The notes: generated by a model from the sequence alone, not told the origin. DNA of 64,000 bases from Pseudomonas oryzagri (GCF_020831405.1 NZ_JAJHPU010000008.1:62001-126000), one strand, 5' to 3'; counted from the stretch's first letter, positions 16,466 through 25,666 are shown. A program made the numbers and translations.

Positions 16466-16492
16466 CCGGCTGCCCGGTCCGCGGACAGCCGG
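16466..16492 (+). terminator. hairpin after CBS gene
   Basis: A 7-bp stem CCGGCTG / CAGCCGG, with two further pairs inside the loop, begins 10 bp after the CBS stop codon. There is no T-run. Confidence 0.5.
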
Positions 16493-16522
16493 TGCCTTCA
16501 ACCGGACCCCGTAGGTCCGAAC

Positions 16523-16536
16523 TTGACCATGATCAG
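16523..16536 (+). promoter_or_regulatory. degenerate ANR/FNR-like box
   Basis: TTGAC-CATG-ATCAG matches the ANR/FNR consensus TTGAT-N4-ATCAA at 8 of 10 fixed positions. It lies 124 bp before the proposed start of the small basic protein gene. The perfect palindrome GAACGTCAACGTTC starts immediately after it at 16537. Both are in the interval after the CBS gene, where a promoter is expected. Confidence 0.45.
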
Positions 16537-16646
16537 GAACGTCAACGTTCGCGGATGGCCTAGACTCCAAGGAAGTGTCGCCAGCGTGCCAGCAGTGGGG
16601 AGCACCTCCTTCATGCTTGAAAACCCGGGCCTGCCCTCTTCGGCCG

Positions 16647-16904
16647 ATGCTCGCGAGAGCCCGTCAGCTGCCGCGCCTGCACTGCTTTCCGCTCAACCTG
16701 CAAGGCAGCGAACTGCTGCGGCTCGACGCCATCACTCGGCGCTCGCGCCCACTGCCACGTCGTCTGCCCAACCGCTCCCGCGACCGCGGCCTGGTGAAAA
16801 TCCGCGGCCGCGAGTTCTGCATCAAGGATCTGCACCGTTTGCAACAACTCTGCGGGCGACGCCCGCCCGAGATGGCCGGCGGCGAGTGCGAGGCCGGGGC
16901 TTGA
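16647..16904 (+). CDS. small basic protein of unknown function
   Basis: I do not recognise this 85-residue product. Codon use fits a real gene of this genome: most third positions are G or C, and the frame is clean to a TGA at 16902-16904. The protein is rich in Arg and Leu and ends with RGLVKIRGREFCIKDLHRLQQLCGR and an acidic tail. Three cysteines are present. The start is uncertain: the ATG at 16647 has no clear ribosome site, and a GTG at 16575 is in frame. It lies between two ANR-type boxes; its stop codon overlaps the perfect one. An unrecognised DNA- or RNA-binding role is only a guess from its charge. Confidence 0.45.
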   Translation: MLARARQLPRLHCFPLNLQGSELLRLDAITRRSRPLPRRLPNRSRDRGLVKIRGREFCIKDLHRLQQLCGRRPPEMAGGECEAGA

Positions 16905-16914
16905 TCATAATCAA
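16901..16914 (+). promoter_or_regulatory. perfect ANR/FNR box upstream of hsp20
   Basis: TTGAT-CATA-ATCAA matches the ANR/FNR consensus at every fixed position. It is centred 73 bp before the hsp20 start codon. A -10 element at the class II distance is not obvious (16937-16942 reads GACAGT), so the exact promoter is unclear. The box predicts oxygen-limited activation of hsp20 and perhaps the P-type ATPase gene behind it. Confidence 0.7.
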
Positions 16915-16980
16915 AGCCTACCGACCCACCTCGTCCGACAGTCAGCCAAGCCCCTATCGGACCACCGAGGAGGAACCGCA

Positions 16981-17520
16981 ATGACTGATGAAGAAAACAA
17001 GATCAACGTGGAAAGCGATGACAAGGCTGCCAAGCAAAACCCCATCGCCAACGCTCTGCGTCCGCTGGAGAACCTGCGCCGGCAGGTCGACAGGCTGTTC
17101 GAGGACTTCGATCCCGGCCGTCGCATGCCCTTCGGTCGTGGCGGCTTCGACCTCGACCCGTTCTGGCGCCGCGAGATGAGCTCTACCGGCATGCCGGCCG
17201 TGGACATCGTCGAGAAGGATGATGCCTTCGAGATCACCGCCGAACTGCCCGGCATGGACGAGAAGAACATCGAGGTAAAACTCAGCCACGGCAACCTGAC
17301 CATCAAGGGCGAGAAGAAGGATGAGCGCGAGGAGAAGAAGAAGGACTACTACCTTTCCGAGCGCCATTACGGCTCTTTCCAGCGTACCTTCGGCCTGCCG
17401 GACGGTGTGGACGCGGAGAAGATCGAAGCCCATTTCGCCAAGGGAATTCTGACCCTCAGGCTGCCCAAGAAACCCGACGCGATGCAGAAGGAAAAGACCA
17501 TCTCGATCAAGACCACCTGA
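16981..17520 (+). CDS. small heat shock protein, Hsp20/alpha-crystallin family
   Basis: The 179-residue protein has a charged N-terminal arm, then the alpha-crystallin domain from about residue 70 to 165. Visible motifs are PAVDIVEKDDAFEITAELPGMDEKNIEV, LTIKGEKK and the closing GILTLRLPK, followed by the C-terminal I-x-I motif (ISIKTT). It holds unfolding proteins as an ATP-independent chaperone. GAGGAGGAAC before the ATG is a strong ribosome site. A perfect ANR box lies upstream, and a hairpin follows. FtsH and other stress genes lie downstream on the same strand. It is closer to the HSP20 group of long, stress-island sHsps than to IbpA. Confidence 0.92.
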   Translation: MTDEENKINVESDDKAAKQNPIANALRPLENLRRQVDRLFEDFDPGRRMPFGRGGFDLDPFWRREMSSTGMPAVDIVEKDDAFEITAELPGMDEKNIEVKLSHGNLTIKGEKKDEREEKKKDYYLSERHYGSFQRTFGLPDGVDAEKIEAHFAKGILTLRLPKKPDAMQKEKTISIKTT

Positions 17521-17530
17521 CCCAGTCGCA

Positions 17531-17549
17531 GCCCCGCGCATCGCGGGGC
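17531..17549 (+). terminator. hairpin after hsp20
   Basis: An 8-bp stem GCCCCGCG / CGCGGGGC with a CAT loop lies 10 bp after the hsp20 stop. The following TCGTCTTCC has only scattered T residues. Confidence 0.6.
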
Positions 17550-17583
17550 TCGTCTTCCCTCAGACGGGACGCCTGATGCCGCC

Positions 17584-20193
17584 ATGTCTGCCCAAACTCC
17601 GCAGCACGCGGTAGTCAGCCTCCAGCAGGACGCATCGCCCTATTGGAGCCGTCCCGTCGAGCAACTGCTGACCGATCTCGGCACCCGCCGCGAGGGCCTG
17701 ACCGGCGCAGTGGCTGCCGAACGCCTGGCCGCCAATCCCACCTGCGAACGACGACCGCACCGCTTCCCCCTGCTGTTGCTCGAGCAATTGCGCAGCCCGC
17801 TGGTGCTGATCCTCATCTTCGGCGCGCTGATCGCCCTGCTGGTGCGGGACTGGCTCGATGCGCTGATCATCCTCGTCATCGTGCTGTGCAGTGCGCTGCT
17901 CGGCGCCTGGCACGAACGCCGCGCCTCGCATGCCATCGACCAACTGCGCCGGCGCATCGCCATCCAGGCCCGGGTACGCCGCGACGGCGGGGTGGTGGAA
18001 ATTCCCGCCGCCCAGGTGGTGCCCGGCGACGTGGTCGAGCTGGCCGCCGGCAGCCTGATCCCCAGCGACGGTGTACTGCTGGAGGCGCGTAACTGCTTCG
18101 TCAGCCAGGGCCTGCTGACCGGGGAGACCTTCCCGGTGGAAAAGCAGGCGGGGCCGGTCGCCGCCAGCGCGCCACTGGTCGATCGCAGCAACTGTCTGTT
18201 CATGGGCACCTCGCTGCGCAGTGGCAGCGCCACCCTGCTGGTGGTGGCCGCGCGCGCCGACAGCGAGGTCGGCCGCATCGCCCGCAGCCTGGCCCTGCGC
18301 CCACCGGAAACCGAGTTCGAACGCGGCCTGCGCCACTTCGGCGTGTTGCTGCTGCGGCTAATGCTGGTGATGACCGTGCTGGTGCTGGGGGCCAACATCC
18401 TCCTGCAGCGGCCGACCATCGACACCCTGCTGTTCGCCATCGCCCTGGCCGTGGGCCTGTCGCCGGAGCTGTTGCCGGCGATCCTCGCCGTCACCCTGGC
18501 CAAGGGCGCGCAGCGCATGGCCGGCGCCGGGGTGATCGTCCGCCACCTCAACGCCATCGAGAATCTCGGCTCGATGGACGTGCTGTGCACCGACAAGACC
18601 GGCACCCTGACCCGCGGCGTCGTGCAGCTCGACGGCGCGCTGGGGGTCACCGGCCAGGCGGACGCCGACGTGCTGCGCCTGGCCTGGCTGAACGCCCACC
18701 TGCAGAGCGGCCTGCGCAACCCGCTGGACGAGGCGATAGTCGCCGCCGGGGCGAGTGCCGGCGTGGCGGCCAACGGCGCGCGCAAGCTCGACGAGCTGCC
18801 CTACGACTTCACCCGCAAGCGCGTCAGCGTACTGGTGCGCACTGGCGACGGCCCCCCGCTGTCGATCACCAAGGGCGCGCTGGACAGCGTGCTGGCCGTC
18901 TGCGTCTGGGTGCGCAACGGCGGCGCGCACGAGAAGCCGCTCGACGACACCGCCCAGCGGGCCATCCGCGAGCGCTACGCGCAGTGGAGCACCCAGGGCT
19001 ACCGGGTGCTCGGCCTCGCCTGCAAGGCACTGGCCACCGACGCCGGCAGGGCCGAGGAGCAAGGGCTGACCTTCGTCGGTTTCCTGTTGTTCTTCGACCC
19101 ACCCGAGCCGGGCGTGCGGCAGACCCTCGCCGATCTGCGCCACCTCGGCGTGGCGGTGAAGATCATCAGCGGCGACAACCAGCTGGTCGCCCGCCACGTC
19201 GCCGAGGCGGTGGGCATCGCCGTCGAGCGGGTGGTCACCGGCGCCGAGCTGGCGCAACTCAAGGAAGAGGCGCTGCTCAACCTGGCGCCGCGTGTGGCGC
19301 TGTTCGCCGAGGTCGACCCGACCCAGAAGGAGCGCATCATCCGCGCCCTGCAGAAGACCGGCCACGTGGTCGGCTTCCTCGGCGACGGCATCAACGATGC
19401 CCCCGCCCTGCACGCCGCCGACGTCGGCATCTCGGTCGACAACGCGGTGGATGTGGCCAAGGAGGCGGCCGACTTCGTCCTGCTCAAGCACGACCTGCAA
19501 CTGGTACGCCACGGCATCGACGAGGGCCGCCATACCTTCGCCAACACCCTCAAGTACATCTTCATCACCACCAGCGCCAATTTCGGCAACATGCTCAGCA
19601 TGGCCGCCGTCTCGCTGTTCCTGCCCTTCCTGCCGCTGCTGGCCAAGCAGATCCTGCTCAACAACTTCCTCTCCGACGTGCCGGCGCTGGGCATCGCCGC
19701 CGACCAGGTCGACCGCGAGTGGGAGCGCACGCCGCACCGTTGGGACCTGCCCATGGTGCGCGATTTCATGATCGGCTTCGGCCTGGTCAGCACCCTGTTC
19801 GACCTGCTCACCTTCGGCGTGCTGCTATGGTTCGCCGGCGAAGTGGCCGAGCTGTTCCGCACCGGCTGGTTCGTCGAGTCGCTGCTCACCGAGATCCTGA
19901 TCATCTTCGTGGTGCGCACCTGGAAGCCCTGCTGGCGCAGCCGGCCGGGCCGCCTGCTGCTGGGCAGCTCGCTGGCGGTGATCCTCGTCACCCTCGCCCT
20001 GCCCTACAGTCCGCTGGCGCCCTGGTTCGGCCTCGTCCCCCTGCCGCCCGACCTGCTGCTGGCGCTGCTGGTCATCTGCCTGCTGTACGCCGGCGCCTCG
20101 GAGCTGTTCAAGCAGAATTTCTACCGCCACCACCACCACCCTTCGGGTCGCGCCCATCGCCAGCGCGGTCATCCCCAAGCGCCGCGCGATTGA
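17584..20193 (+). CDS. mgtA: magnesium-translocating P-type ATPase, MgtA-like
   Basis: The 869-residue inner-membrane pump has the phosphorylation motif DKTGTLT with Asp337, the TGE actuator loop (LLTGETFPVEK), the KGA nucleotide site and the hinge GDGINDAPAL. About ten membrane segments are visible, with the last group containing NNFLSDVPALGIAADQVD, typical of MgtA/MgtB-type ATPases. These import Mg2+ driven by ATP. No MgtL-like leader or Mg riboswitch is recognisable in the 63 bp before it, so it may be expressed with hsp20. Other P2/P3 ATPases share these motifs, so the metal is an inference. Confidence 0.85.
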   Translation: MSAQTPQHAVVSLQQDASPYWSRPVEQLLTDLGTRREGLTGAVAAERLAANPTCERRPHRFPLLLLEQLRSPLVLILIFGALIALLVRDWLDALIILVIVLCSALLGAWHERRASHAIDQLRRRIAIQARVRRDGGVVEIPAAQVVPGDVVELAAGSLIPSDGVLLEARNCFVSQGLLTGETFPVEKQAGPVAASAPLVDRSNCLFMGTSLRSGSATLLVVAARADSEVGRIARSLALRPPETEFERGLRHFGVLLLRLMLVMTVLVLGANILLQRPTIDTLLFAIALAVGLSPELLPAILAVTLAKGAQRMAGAGVIVRHLNAIENLGSMDVLCTDKTGTLTRGVVQLDGALGVTGQADADVLRLAWLNAHLQSGLRNPLDEAIVAAGASAGVAANGARKLDELPYDFTRKRVSVLVRTGDGPPLSITKGALDSVLAVCVWVRNGGAHEKPLDDTAQRAIRERYAQWSTQGYRVLGLACKALATDAGRAEEQGLTFVGFLLFFDPPEPGVRQTLADLRHLGVAVKIISGDNQLVARHVAEAVGIAVERVVTGAELAQLKEEALLNLAPRVALFAEVDPTQKERIIRALQKTGHVVGFLGDGINDAPALHAADVGISVDNAVDVAKEAADFVLLKHDLQLVRHGIDEGRHTFANTLKYIFITTSANFGNMLSMAAVSLFLPFLPLLAKQILLNNFLSDVPALGIAADQVDREWERTPHRWDLPMVRDFMIGFGLVSTLFDLLTFGVLLWFAGEVAELFRTGWFVESLLTEILIIFVVRTWKPCWRSRPGRLLLGSSLAVILVTLALPYSPLAPWFGLVPLPPDLLLALLVICLLYAGASELFKQNFYRHHHHPSGRAHRQRGHPQAPRD

Positions 20194-20439
20194 CCCCTGC
20201 GCGGCGAATCGCCGCCAGTGATCTTTAATGAAGGGTGGAAACAGTGGAGGGCGAGCCGACCCGCAGCCCACCCTGCCCACTCCGCCAGCAACGGCACCTG
20301 CGCGCGTCGGGCAATCTGCGGCGATGTGCGGGGGCACTCCGAAGGGTCTGTTCTGCCGGCACTGGCAGATAGAGAGCAATACGCGGAAGGAGCGCTTTCA
20401 CCGTCACTGCGGCGGCTCGTCGCCGCAAGGCAGATTTCC

Positions 20440-21558
20440 ATGGACAGCACGGATGCCTCGCTCAGCCTGTTCCTTCTCGGCGATGTGATGCCGGCCCGCG
20501 GCATCGACCAGATCCTTCCCCATCCCGGCGATCCGCGCCTCTACGAGGACTACGTGCACGATGCCCGCGACTACGTGGCGCTGGCCGAACTCCGTTGCGG
20601 CCCCATCGAGCGGCCGGTGGACTTCGCCTACGTATGGGGCGATGCCCTGGTCGAGCTGAAGCGCCGCCATCCGCAGGTGCGCCTGGTCAACCTGGAAACC
20701 GCGGTGACCCGCCACGGCCGCCCGGAACCCAAGGGCATCAACTACCGCATGACCCCGGAGAACTTCCCCTTCCTGCGCGCCGCCGGGATCAACTGCTGCA
20801 CCCTGGCCAACAATCACGTGCTGGACTGGGGCGAGATCGGCCTGCGCGATACCCTCGACGCCTTCACCGCCCACGGCATGCCTTGGGCCGGCGCCGGCCT
20901 CGACCGCGCCGGTGCCGAGGCGCCGGCGGTGATGATGCTGCCCGGCGGCCGGCGTCTGCTGGTATTCGCCTTCGGCCTGGCGGACAGCGGCATCCCTACC
21001 TGGTGGGCAGCCGGTCCGCACCAAACCGGGGTGGCGCGGCTGGACGACCTGTCGCCGCGCAGCCTGGCCCACGTGGTCGACCTGATTCACGCGGCGCGTC
21101 ACGCTGGTGACCGCGTACTGGTGTCGTTGCATTGGGGCGCCAATTGGAGCTTCGCCGTGCCCACCGAGCAGCGCACCTTCGCCCATGGACTGATCGAACA
21201 GGCCGGCGTCGACCTCATCCACGGCCACTCCTCGCATCACATCAAGGGCATCGAGGTGCATCGCGGCCGGCTCATCCTCTATGGCTGCGGCGATCGCCTC
21301 AACGACTACGAGGGCATCGAGGGACACAGCGCCTTTCGCGGCGACCTGGGGCTGCTGTACTTCGTCCATCTGCACGGCGACGGCCGTCTGCAGTCGCTGG
21401 AAATGGTGCCGACCCGCCTGCAGCGTCTGCGCATCGAGCGCGCCGAGGGCGTGGACCGCCGCTGGCTGTACGACAGCCTGACGCGCGAGTGCGCGCTGTT
21501 CGGTTGCAGCGTGCACAGCCAGGCCGACGGCGCCTTCGCCCTGGGCTGGCCGCCCTAG
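20440..21558 (+). CDS. CapA family protein (metallophosphatase-like)
   Basis: The start at MDSTDASLSLFLLGDVM is favoured because the frame upstream to 20218 does not look coding; it gives 372 residues. Motifs of the PGA_cap family are present: LFLLGDVMPARG, LVNLETAVT, CTLANNHVLDWGEIG, VSLHWGANW and LIHGHSSHHIKGIEV. The fold is that of calcineurin-like phosphatases. CapA proteins take part in poly-gamma-glutamate export in bacilli, but stand-alone versions in pseudomonads have unknown roles. No CapB or CapC and no signal peptide are seen. PolX follows 33 bp downstream. The 246-bp stretch before it shows no gene. Confidence 0.8.
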   Translation: MDSTDASLSLFLLGDVMPARGIDQILPHPGDPRLYEDYVHDARDYVALAELRCGPIERPVDFAYVWGDALVELKRRHPQVRLVNLETAVTRHGRPEPKGINYRMTPENFPFLRAAGINCCTLANNHVLDWGEIGLRDTLDAFTAHGMPWAGAGLDRAGAEAPAVMMLPGGRRLLVFAFGLADSGIPTWWAAGPHQTGVARLDDLSPRSLAHVVDLIHAARHAGDRVLVSLHWGANWSFAVPTEQRTFAHGLIEQAGVDLIHGHSSHHIKGIEVHRGRLILYGCGDRLNDYEGIEGHSAFRGDLGLLYFVHLHGDGRLQSLEMVPTRLQRLRIERAEGVDRRWLYDSLTRECALFGCSVHSQADGAFALGWPP

Positions 21559-21591
21559 CCGGTCGCCCTGCCGCCACAACGGGATACCGTC

Positions 21592-23310
21592 ATGACCATC
21601 AACAACGCCAAGATCGCCGCCGTGTTCGAGGAGATCGCCGACATCCTCGAACTGCAGGGTGCCAACGCCTTCCGCGTGCGTGCCTACCGCAACGCCGCAC
21701 GGGTGGTGCGGGCCTTCGCACCGGACATCGCCGAGCTGCTCGCCAGCGGTCAGACACTGCCCAAGCTGCCCGGCATCGGCGAGGACCTGGCGACCAAGAT
21801 CGCCGAGATCGCCGGCACTGGCCAGTCCGCCCAACTGCAGCGCCTGCGCGGCAAGGTGCCGGAGGGGCTGCCCGAGTTGCTGACGATTTCCGGGCTCGGC
21901 CCCAAGCGGGTCGCCCGCCTGTGGCACGAGCTGGGCATCCAGACCCTCACGGAATTGCGCCAAGCGGCGCGCAGCGGACGCATTCGCACCCTGGAGGGCT
22001 TCGGCGGGCGCACCGAGGAACGCCTGCTGCAGGCGGTCGATCAACTCCTGCATACCTCGCAGCGCCGCCCGCTAGGACGCGTCGCGCCGGTCGCCGAGCA
22101 CCTGCTGGATCTGCTGCGCGAGGTACCGGGCGTGCTCGAGGCGGTTATCGCCGGCAGCTTCCGCCGCGGTCGCGATACCGTGGGCGACCTGGACATCCTG
22201 GTCAGCGCGCGCGCCGGCTGCCCGGCGATTCCCCGCTTCACCGCCACCCCCGAGGTGGCCACCGTGCTGTCCGCCGGCACCACCCGTGCCAGCGTGCTGC
22301 TGCACTCGGGTCTGCAGGTCGACCTGCGTCTGCTCCGGCCGGCCTCGTGGGGCGCTGGCCTGGTCTACCTGACGGGCAGCAAGGCCCATACCATCGAGCT
22401 GCGGCGCATGGCCCAGGACCAGGGTTTGAAGATCAGCGAGTACGGCGTGTATCGCGGCCGGCAGCGCATCGCCGGGGCGACCGAGGAGTCCGTCTATCAG
22501 ACCCTCGATCTGCCATGGATCCCTCCCGAGCTACGTGAGGCGCAAGGCGAGATCGCCGCCGCGGCGGCAGGCAAGTTGCCCAAGCTGGTGGAACTCGACG
22601 ACCTGCGCGGTGACCTGCATGCCCACACCTACGCCAGCGACGGACAGAACAGCCTGGAGGAAATGGCCGCCGCCGCCCGGGACGCCGGTCTTCAATACCT
22701 GGCGATCACCGACCGCACCTGGAGCGCCTCCGTCGCCCGCGGCCTGGATGCCGACGCCCTCGCCCGGCAGATCGACCAGATCGACGCCCTCAACGCACAC
22801 CTCACCGGCATCACGCTGCTCAAGGGTGTCGAGGTGGAGATCCTCGAGGACGGCAGCCTCGACCTGCCGGACAGCCTCCTCGCCCGCCTCGATCTGGTGG
22901 TCGGCGCCGTGCACAGCGCCTTCGCCCTGGCCAAGAAACAGCAGACCCAGCGCCTGCTGCGCGCCCTGGAGCACCCGCACTTCAGCATCCTCGCCCACCC
23001 CGGCGCCCGCCTGCTCGGCGAGCGGCCACCGATCGAATACGACTTCGCCGCCGTGCTCGAAGCCGCGCGCCAGCGCGGCTGCGCCCTGGAGGTCAACGCC
23101 CAGCCCGAGCGCCTCGACCTCGACGATGTGCACTGCCGCGCGGCGCGCGACGCCGGTGTGGCCATCGCCATCTGCTCGGGCGCGCGCAGCGTCGACGACT
23201 TCGCCTGCTTGCGCTTCGGCGTCGGCCAGGCCCGACGCGGCTGGGTGGAGGCCGCGGACGTGCTCAACACCCGCCCGCTCGCCAAGCTCCGCCGCATGCT
23301 CAAGCGCTGA
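21592..23310 (+). CDS. polX: DNA polymerase X family protein with PHP domain (PolX)
   Basis: The 572-residue protein has an N-terminal helix-hairpin-helix and polymerase X core (about 1-320) with GSFRRGRDTVGDLDILVSA carrying the two metal-binding Asp residues and VDLRLL the third. A C-terminal PHP domain (about 335-570) has DLRGDLHAHTYASDG, HPGARLLG and ICSGARSVDD. Bacterial PolX fills gaps in base excision repair, and the PHP domain gives 3'-5' exonuclease or endonuclease activity. It follows the CapA-like gene closely and precedes ftsH in a plus-strand series of stress genes. Most P. aeruginosa-type backbones lack it, to my knowledge, so it may be accessory. Confidence 0.9.
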   Translation: MTINNAKIAAVFEEIADILELQGANAFRVRAYRNAARVVRAFAPDIAELLASGQTLPKLPGIGEDLATKIAEIAGTGQSAQLQRLRGKVPEGLPELLTISGLGPKRVARLWHELGIQTLTELRQAARSGRIRTLEGFGGRTEERLLQAVDQLLHTSQRRPLGRVAPVAEHLLDLLREVPGVLEAVIAGSFRRGRDTVGDLDILVSARAGCPAIPRFTATPEVATVLSAGTTRASVLLHSGLQVDLRLLRPASWGAGLVYLTGSKAHTIELRRMAQDQGLKISEYGVYRGRQRIAGATEESVYQTLDLPWIPPELREAQGEIAAAAAGKLPKLVELDDLRGDLHAHTYASDGQNSLEEMAAAARDAGLQYLAITDRTWSASVARGLDADALARQIDQIDALNAHLTGITLLKGVEVEILEDGSLDLPDSLLARLDLVVGAVHSAFALAKKQQTQRLLRALEHPHFSILAHPGARLLGERPPIEYDFAAVLEAARQRGCALEVNAQPERLDLDDVHCRAARDAGVAIAICSGARSVDDFACLRFGVGQARRGWVEAADVLNTRPLAKLRRMLKR

Positions 23311-23656
23311 TCCGCCGCCAGTGGCTCCGGCGCTTCCCGCGCTACCCCCTGCCGCCCCTGATTACCGGTAGGGCACGTTGTGGAGGCGGGATCTTCTCTC
23401 TCCGTATGATTATGGTAAATAACGAATTATAAAAAGAGCCGGCGATACCACCGCAGCCCGCTACCGACGTGCTCGCCGCCGTGCCGGGGACCGTCTTCAC
23501 CGCGTAGGCGGAACGCGCATCCTCATTCGCCATCGAGCCGATGCCCCACCGACCGATTGCGCCCATCCCCTCCGCTAACGAGAGCAGACAGGCGTTCGCC
23601 GACGCCCAGGGTCTATCCTGCACAGGCAAGGCATGAGCACGGCGCGGGGGTGATGC
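23311..23656. promoter_or_regulatory. gene-free interval before ftsH
   Basis: No gene is supported in these 346 bp. An AT-rich patch (about 23405-23438, with GATTATGG and AATTATAAAA) stands out in GC-rich DNA and is a reasonable promoter region. I found no ANR box here. A reverse frame ending at 23342 is open but shows no coding bias I trust. Confidence 0.4.
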
Positions 23657-25465
23657 GTGGACAAGAAGTTTCAGTGGAACGCCTGGTACTTCCTGCTGGC
23701 CTTCAGCCTGCTGCTGATGTTCCAGGGCTGGTGGGCCGAGCGTCAGGCGGTCGAGCCGATCGCCTACAGCGAATTCCTCAAGCTGCTCGAACAGAACAAG
23801 CTGGCGGACATCCGCATCGACAACCAGCAGATCAGCGGCAAGCTGCTCGAACCGATCAACAATCGCAGCAACTTCGTCACCAACCGCGTCGACCCGGCGC
23901 TGGCCGAGGAGCTGGCGCGTTCGGGCGCGCAATTCTCCGCCATCAAGGAGAACACCGCCCTCTCCGCCCTCCTCTCCTGGCTGCTGCCGCTGGTGGTGAT
24001 CTTCGCCTTCTGGAGCTTCCTGTTCCGGCGCCTGACCGACAAGCAGGGCCTCGGCGGTCTGGTCAGCGTCGGCAAGTCTAAGGCCAAGGTGTACGTCGAG
24101 CGCGACACCGGGGTGACCTTCGAGGACGTGGCGGGCATCGACGAGGCCAAGGCCGAACTGGAGGAGATCGTCTCCTTCCTCAAGGATCAGCCCAGATACA
24201 GCCGTCTCGGTGCGCGCATTCCCAAGGGCATCCTGCTGGTCGGCCCGCCCGGCACCGGCAAGACGTTGGTGGCCAAGGCGGTCGCCGGCGAGGCCGGGGT
24301 ACCGTTCTTCTCCATCTCCGGCTCGGAGTTCGTCGAGATGTTCGTCGGCGTCGGCGCCGCACGGGTGCGCGACCTGTTCGAGCAGGCGCGCAAGGCCGCG
24401 CCCTGCATCATCTTCATCGACGAGCTGGACGCCCTCGGCAAGGCCCGCGGGGGCGGCCCCTACGGCGGCAACGACGAGAAGGAGCAGACGCTCAACCAGC
24501 TGCTCGCCGAGCTGGATGGCTTCGATCCGCGCGAGGGCGTGGTGCTGCTGGCCGCCACCAACCGCCCGGAGATACTAGACCCGGCGCTGCTGCGCGCCGG
24601 CCGCTTCGACCGCCAGATCGTCGTCGATCGACCCGATCGCAAGGGCCGCCTGGCCATCCTCAGGGTGCACATCAAGCGCATCCAGGCCGCCAGCGACGTC
24701 GACCTCGACCAGGTCGCCGCCATCACCCCGGGCTTCACCGGTGCCGACCTGGCCAACCTGATCAACGAGGCCGCCATCCTCGCCACCCGGCGCGGCGCCG
24801 AGAAGGTCAACATGGACGACTTCACCCGCGCCGTGGAACGCATCGTCGCCGGTGCCGAGCGCAAGGGGCGCCTGCTGCTGCCCCATGAGCGCGAGGTGGT
24901 CGCCTACCACGAGATGGGCCACGCGCTGGTCGCCAGCACCCTGCCGGGCATGGACCCGGTGCACAAGGTTTCGATCATCCCGCGCTCCATCGGCGCGCTC
25001 GGCTACACGTTGCAGCGACCGACCGACGACCGCTTCCTGATCACTGCCGCGGAGCTGAAGAACCGCATGGTGGTGCTGCTCGCCGGGCGCGCCTCGGAGC
25101 AGCTGGTGTTCGGCGAGATTTCCACCGGCGCCGCCGACGATCTGGCCAAGGTCACCGACATCGCCCGCCAGATCGTCACCCGCTTCGGCATGAGCGCCGA
25201 GGTCGGCCAGGCCGTGCTGGAGCGGCAGAGCAACAGCTTCCTCGGCGAGAACGTGATCGCCATGCGCGAGAAGGACTATTCCGAGCAGACCGCGCGCGAG
25301 GTCGACCTGGCCGTGCGCCAGCTGATCGACATGGCCTATCAGCGCGCCGGCGAGATCCTCGACGAGCGCCGCGCCGATCTGGACGCCGGCGCCCGCCTGC
25401 TGCTGGAGCGGGAAACCATCACCCCCGACGACTTCCCCCCGCTGCGCCCGACGGCCCAGGACTGA
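23657..25465 (+). CDS. ftsH: ATP-dependent zinc metalloprotease FtsH (accessory copy likely)
   Basis: The 602-residue inner-membrane protease has a first membrane segment (about 6-26), a periplasmic part, a second segment near 105-125 and an AAA module with Walker A GPPGTGKT (about 196-203), Walker [12 protein letters not shown] and the SRH region. The zinc site is HEMGH (418-422), followed by a distal Asp in [11 protein letters not shown]. It degrades misfolded membrane and soluble proteins. It is not next to rrmJ, folP or glmM, the usual neighbours of housekeeping ftsH in pseudomonads, so this is probably a second copy that serves the stress cluster with Hsp20. FtsH copies with sHsps occur on heat-resistance islands. 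Confidence 0.9.
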   Translation: MDKKFQWNAWYFLLAFSLLLMFQGWWAERQAVEPIAYSEFLKLLEQNKLADIRIDNQQISGKLLEPINNRSNFVTNRVDPALAEELARSGAQFSAIKENTALSALLSWLLPLVVIFAFWSFLFRRLTDKQGLGGLVSVGKSKAKVYVERDTGVTFEDVAGIDEAKAELEEIVSFLKDQPRYSRLGARIPKGILLVGPPGTGKTLVAKAVAGEAGVPFFSISGSEFVEMFVGVGAARVRDLFEQARKAAPCIIFIDELDALGKARGGGPYGGNDEKEQTLNQLLAELDGFDPREGVVLLAATNRPEILDPALLRAGRFDRQIVVDRPDRKGRLAILRVHIKRIQAASDVDLDQVAAITPGFTGADLANLINEAAILATRRGAEKVNMDDFTRAVERIVAGAERKGRLLLPHEREVVAYHEMGHALVASTLPGMDPVHKVSIIPRSIGALGYTLQRPTDDRFLITAAELKNRMVVLLAGRASEQLVFGEISTGAADDLAKVTDIARQIVTRFGMSAEVGQAVLERQSNSFLGENVIAMREKDYSEQTAREVDLAVRQLIDMAYQRAGEILDERRADLDAGARLLLERETITPDDFPPLRPTAQD

Positions 25466-25666
25466 AACGCAGGGCTGAAAAATACCGCCAGCGCCGGGAG
25501 CTTTCGCCACCTGCCACAGTCCAATCCGGGTTGACGGGCGAGACGCCAAGGTTCACATCTATTCTCAATACAACGGGCCGCCACCCAGCCAAGGCAGGCC
25601 TGCAGGCGCGCCGCTCACGAACAAGATTGGCTGGAAACCCTACGTGCGCACTGGAGCGTCCAGCTC

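Noticed and set aside
16616-16650. Sigma-32 promoter (CTTGAAA) before the small basic gene
   Set aside because: The -35-like heptamer is present, but no CCCNAT-type -10 element is found at the right distance.
23342-23531. Possible small reverse-strand gene in the gap before ftsH
   Set aside because: The frame is open but has no ribosome site and no coding bias; the gap is better explained as promoter DNA.
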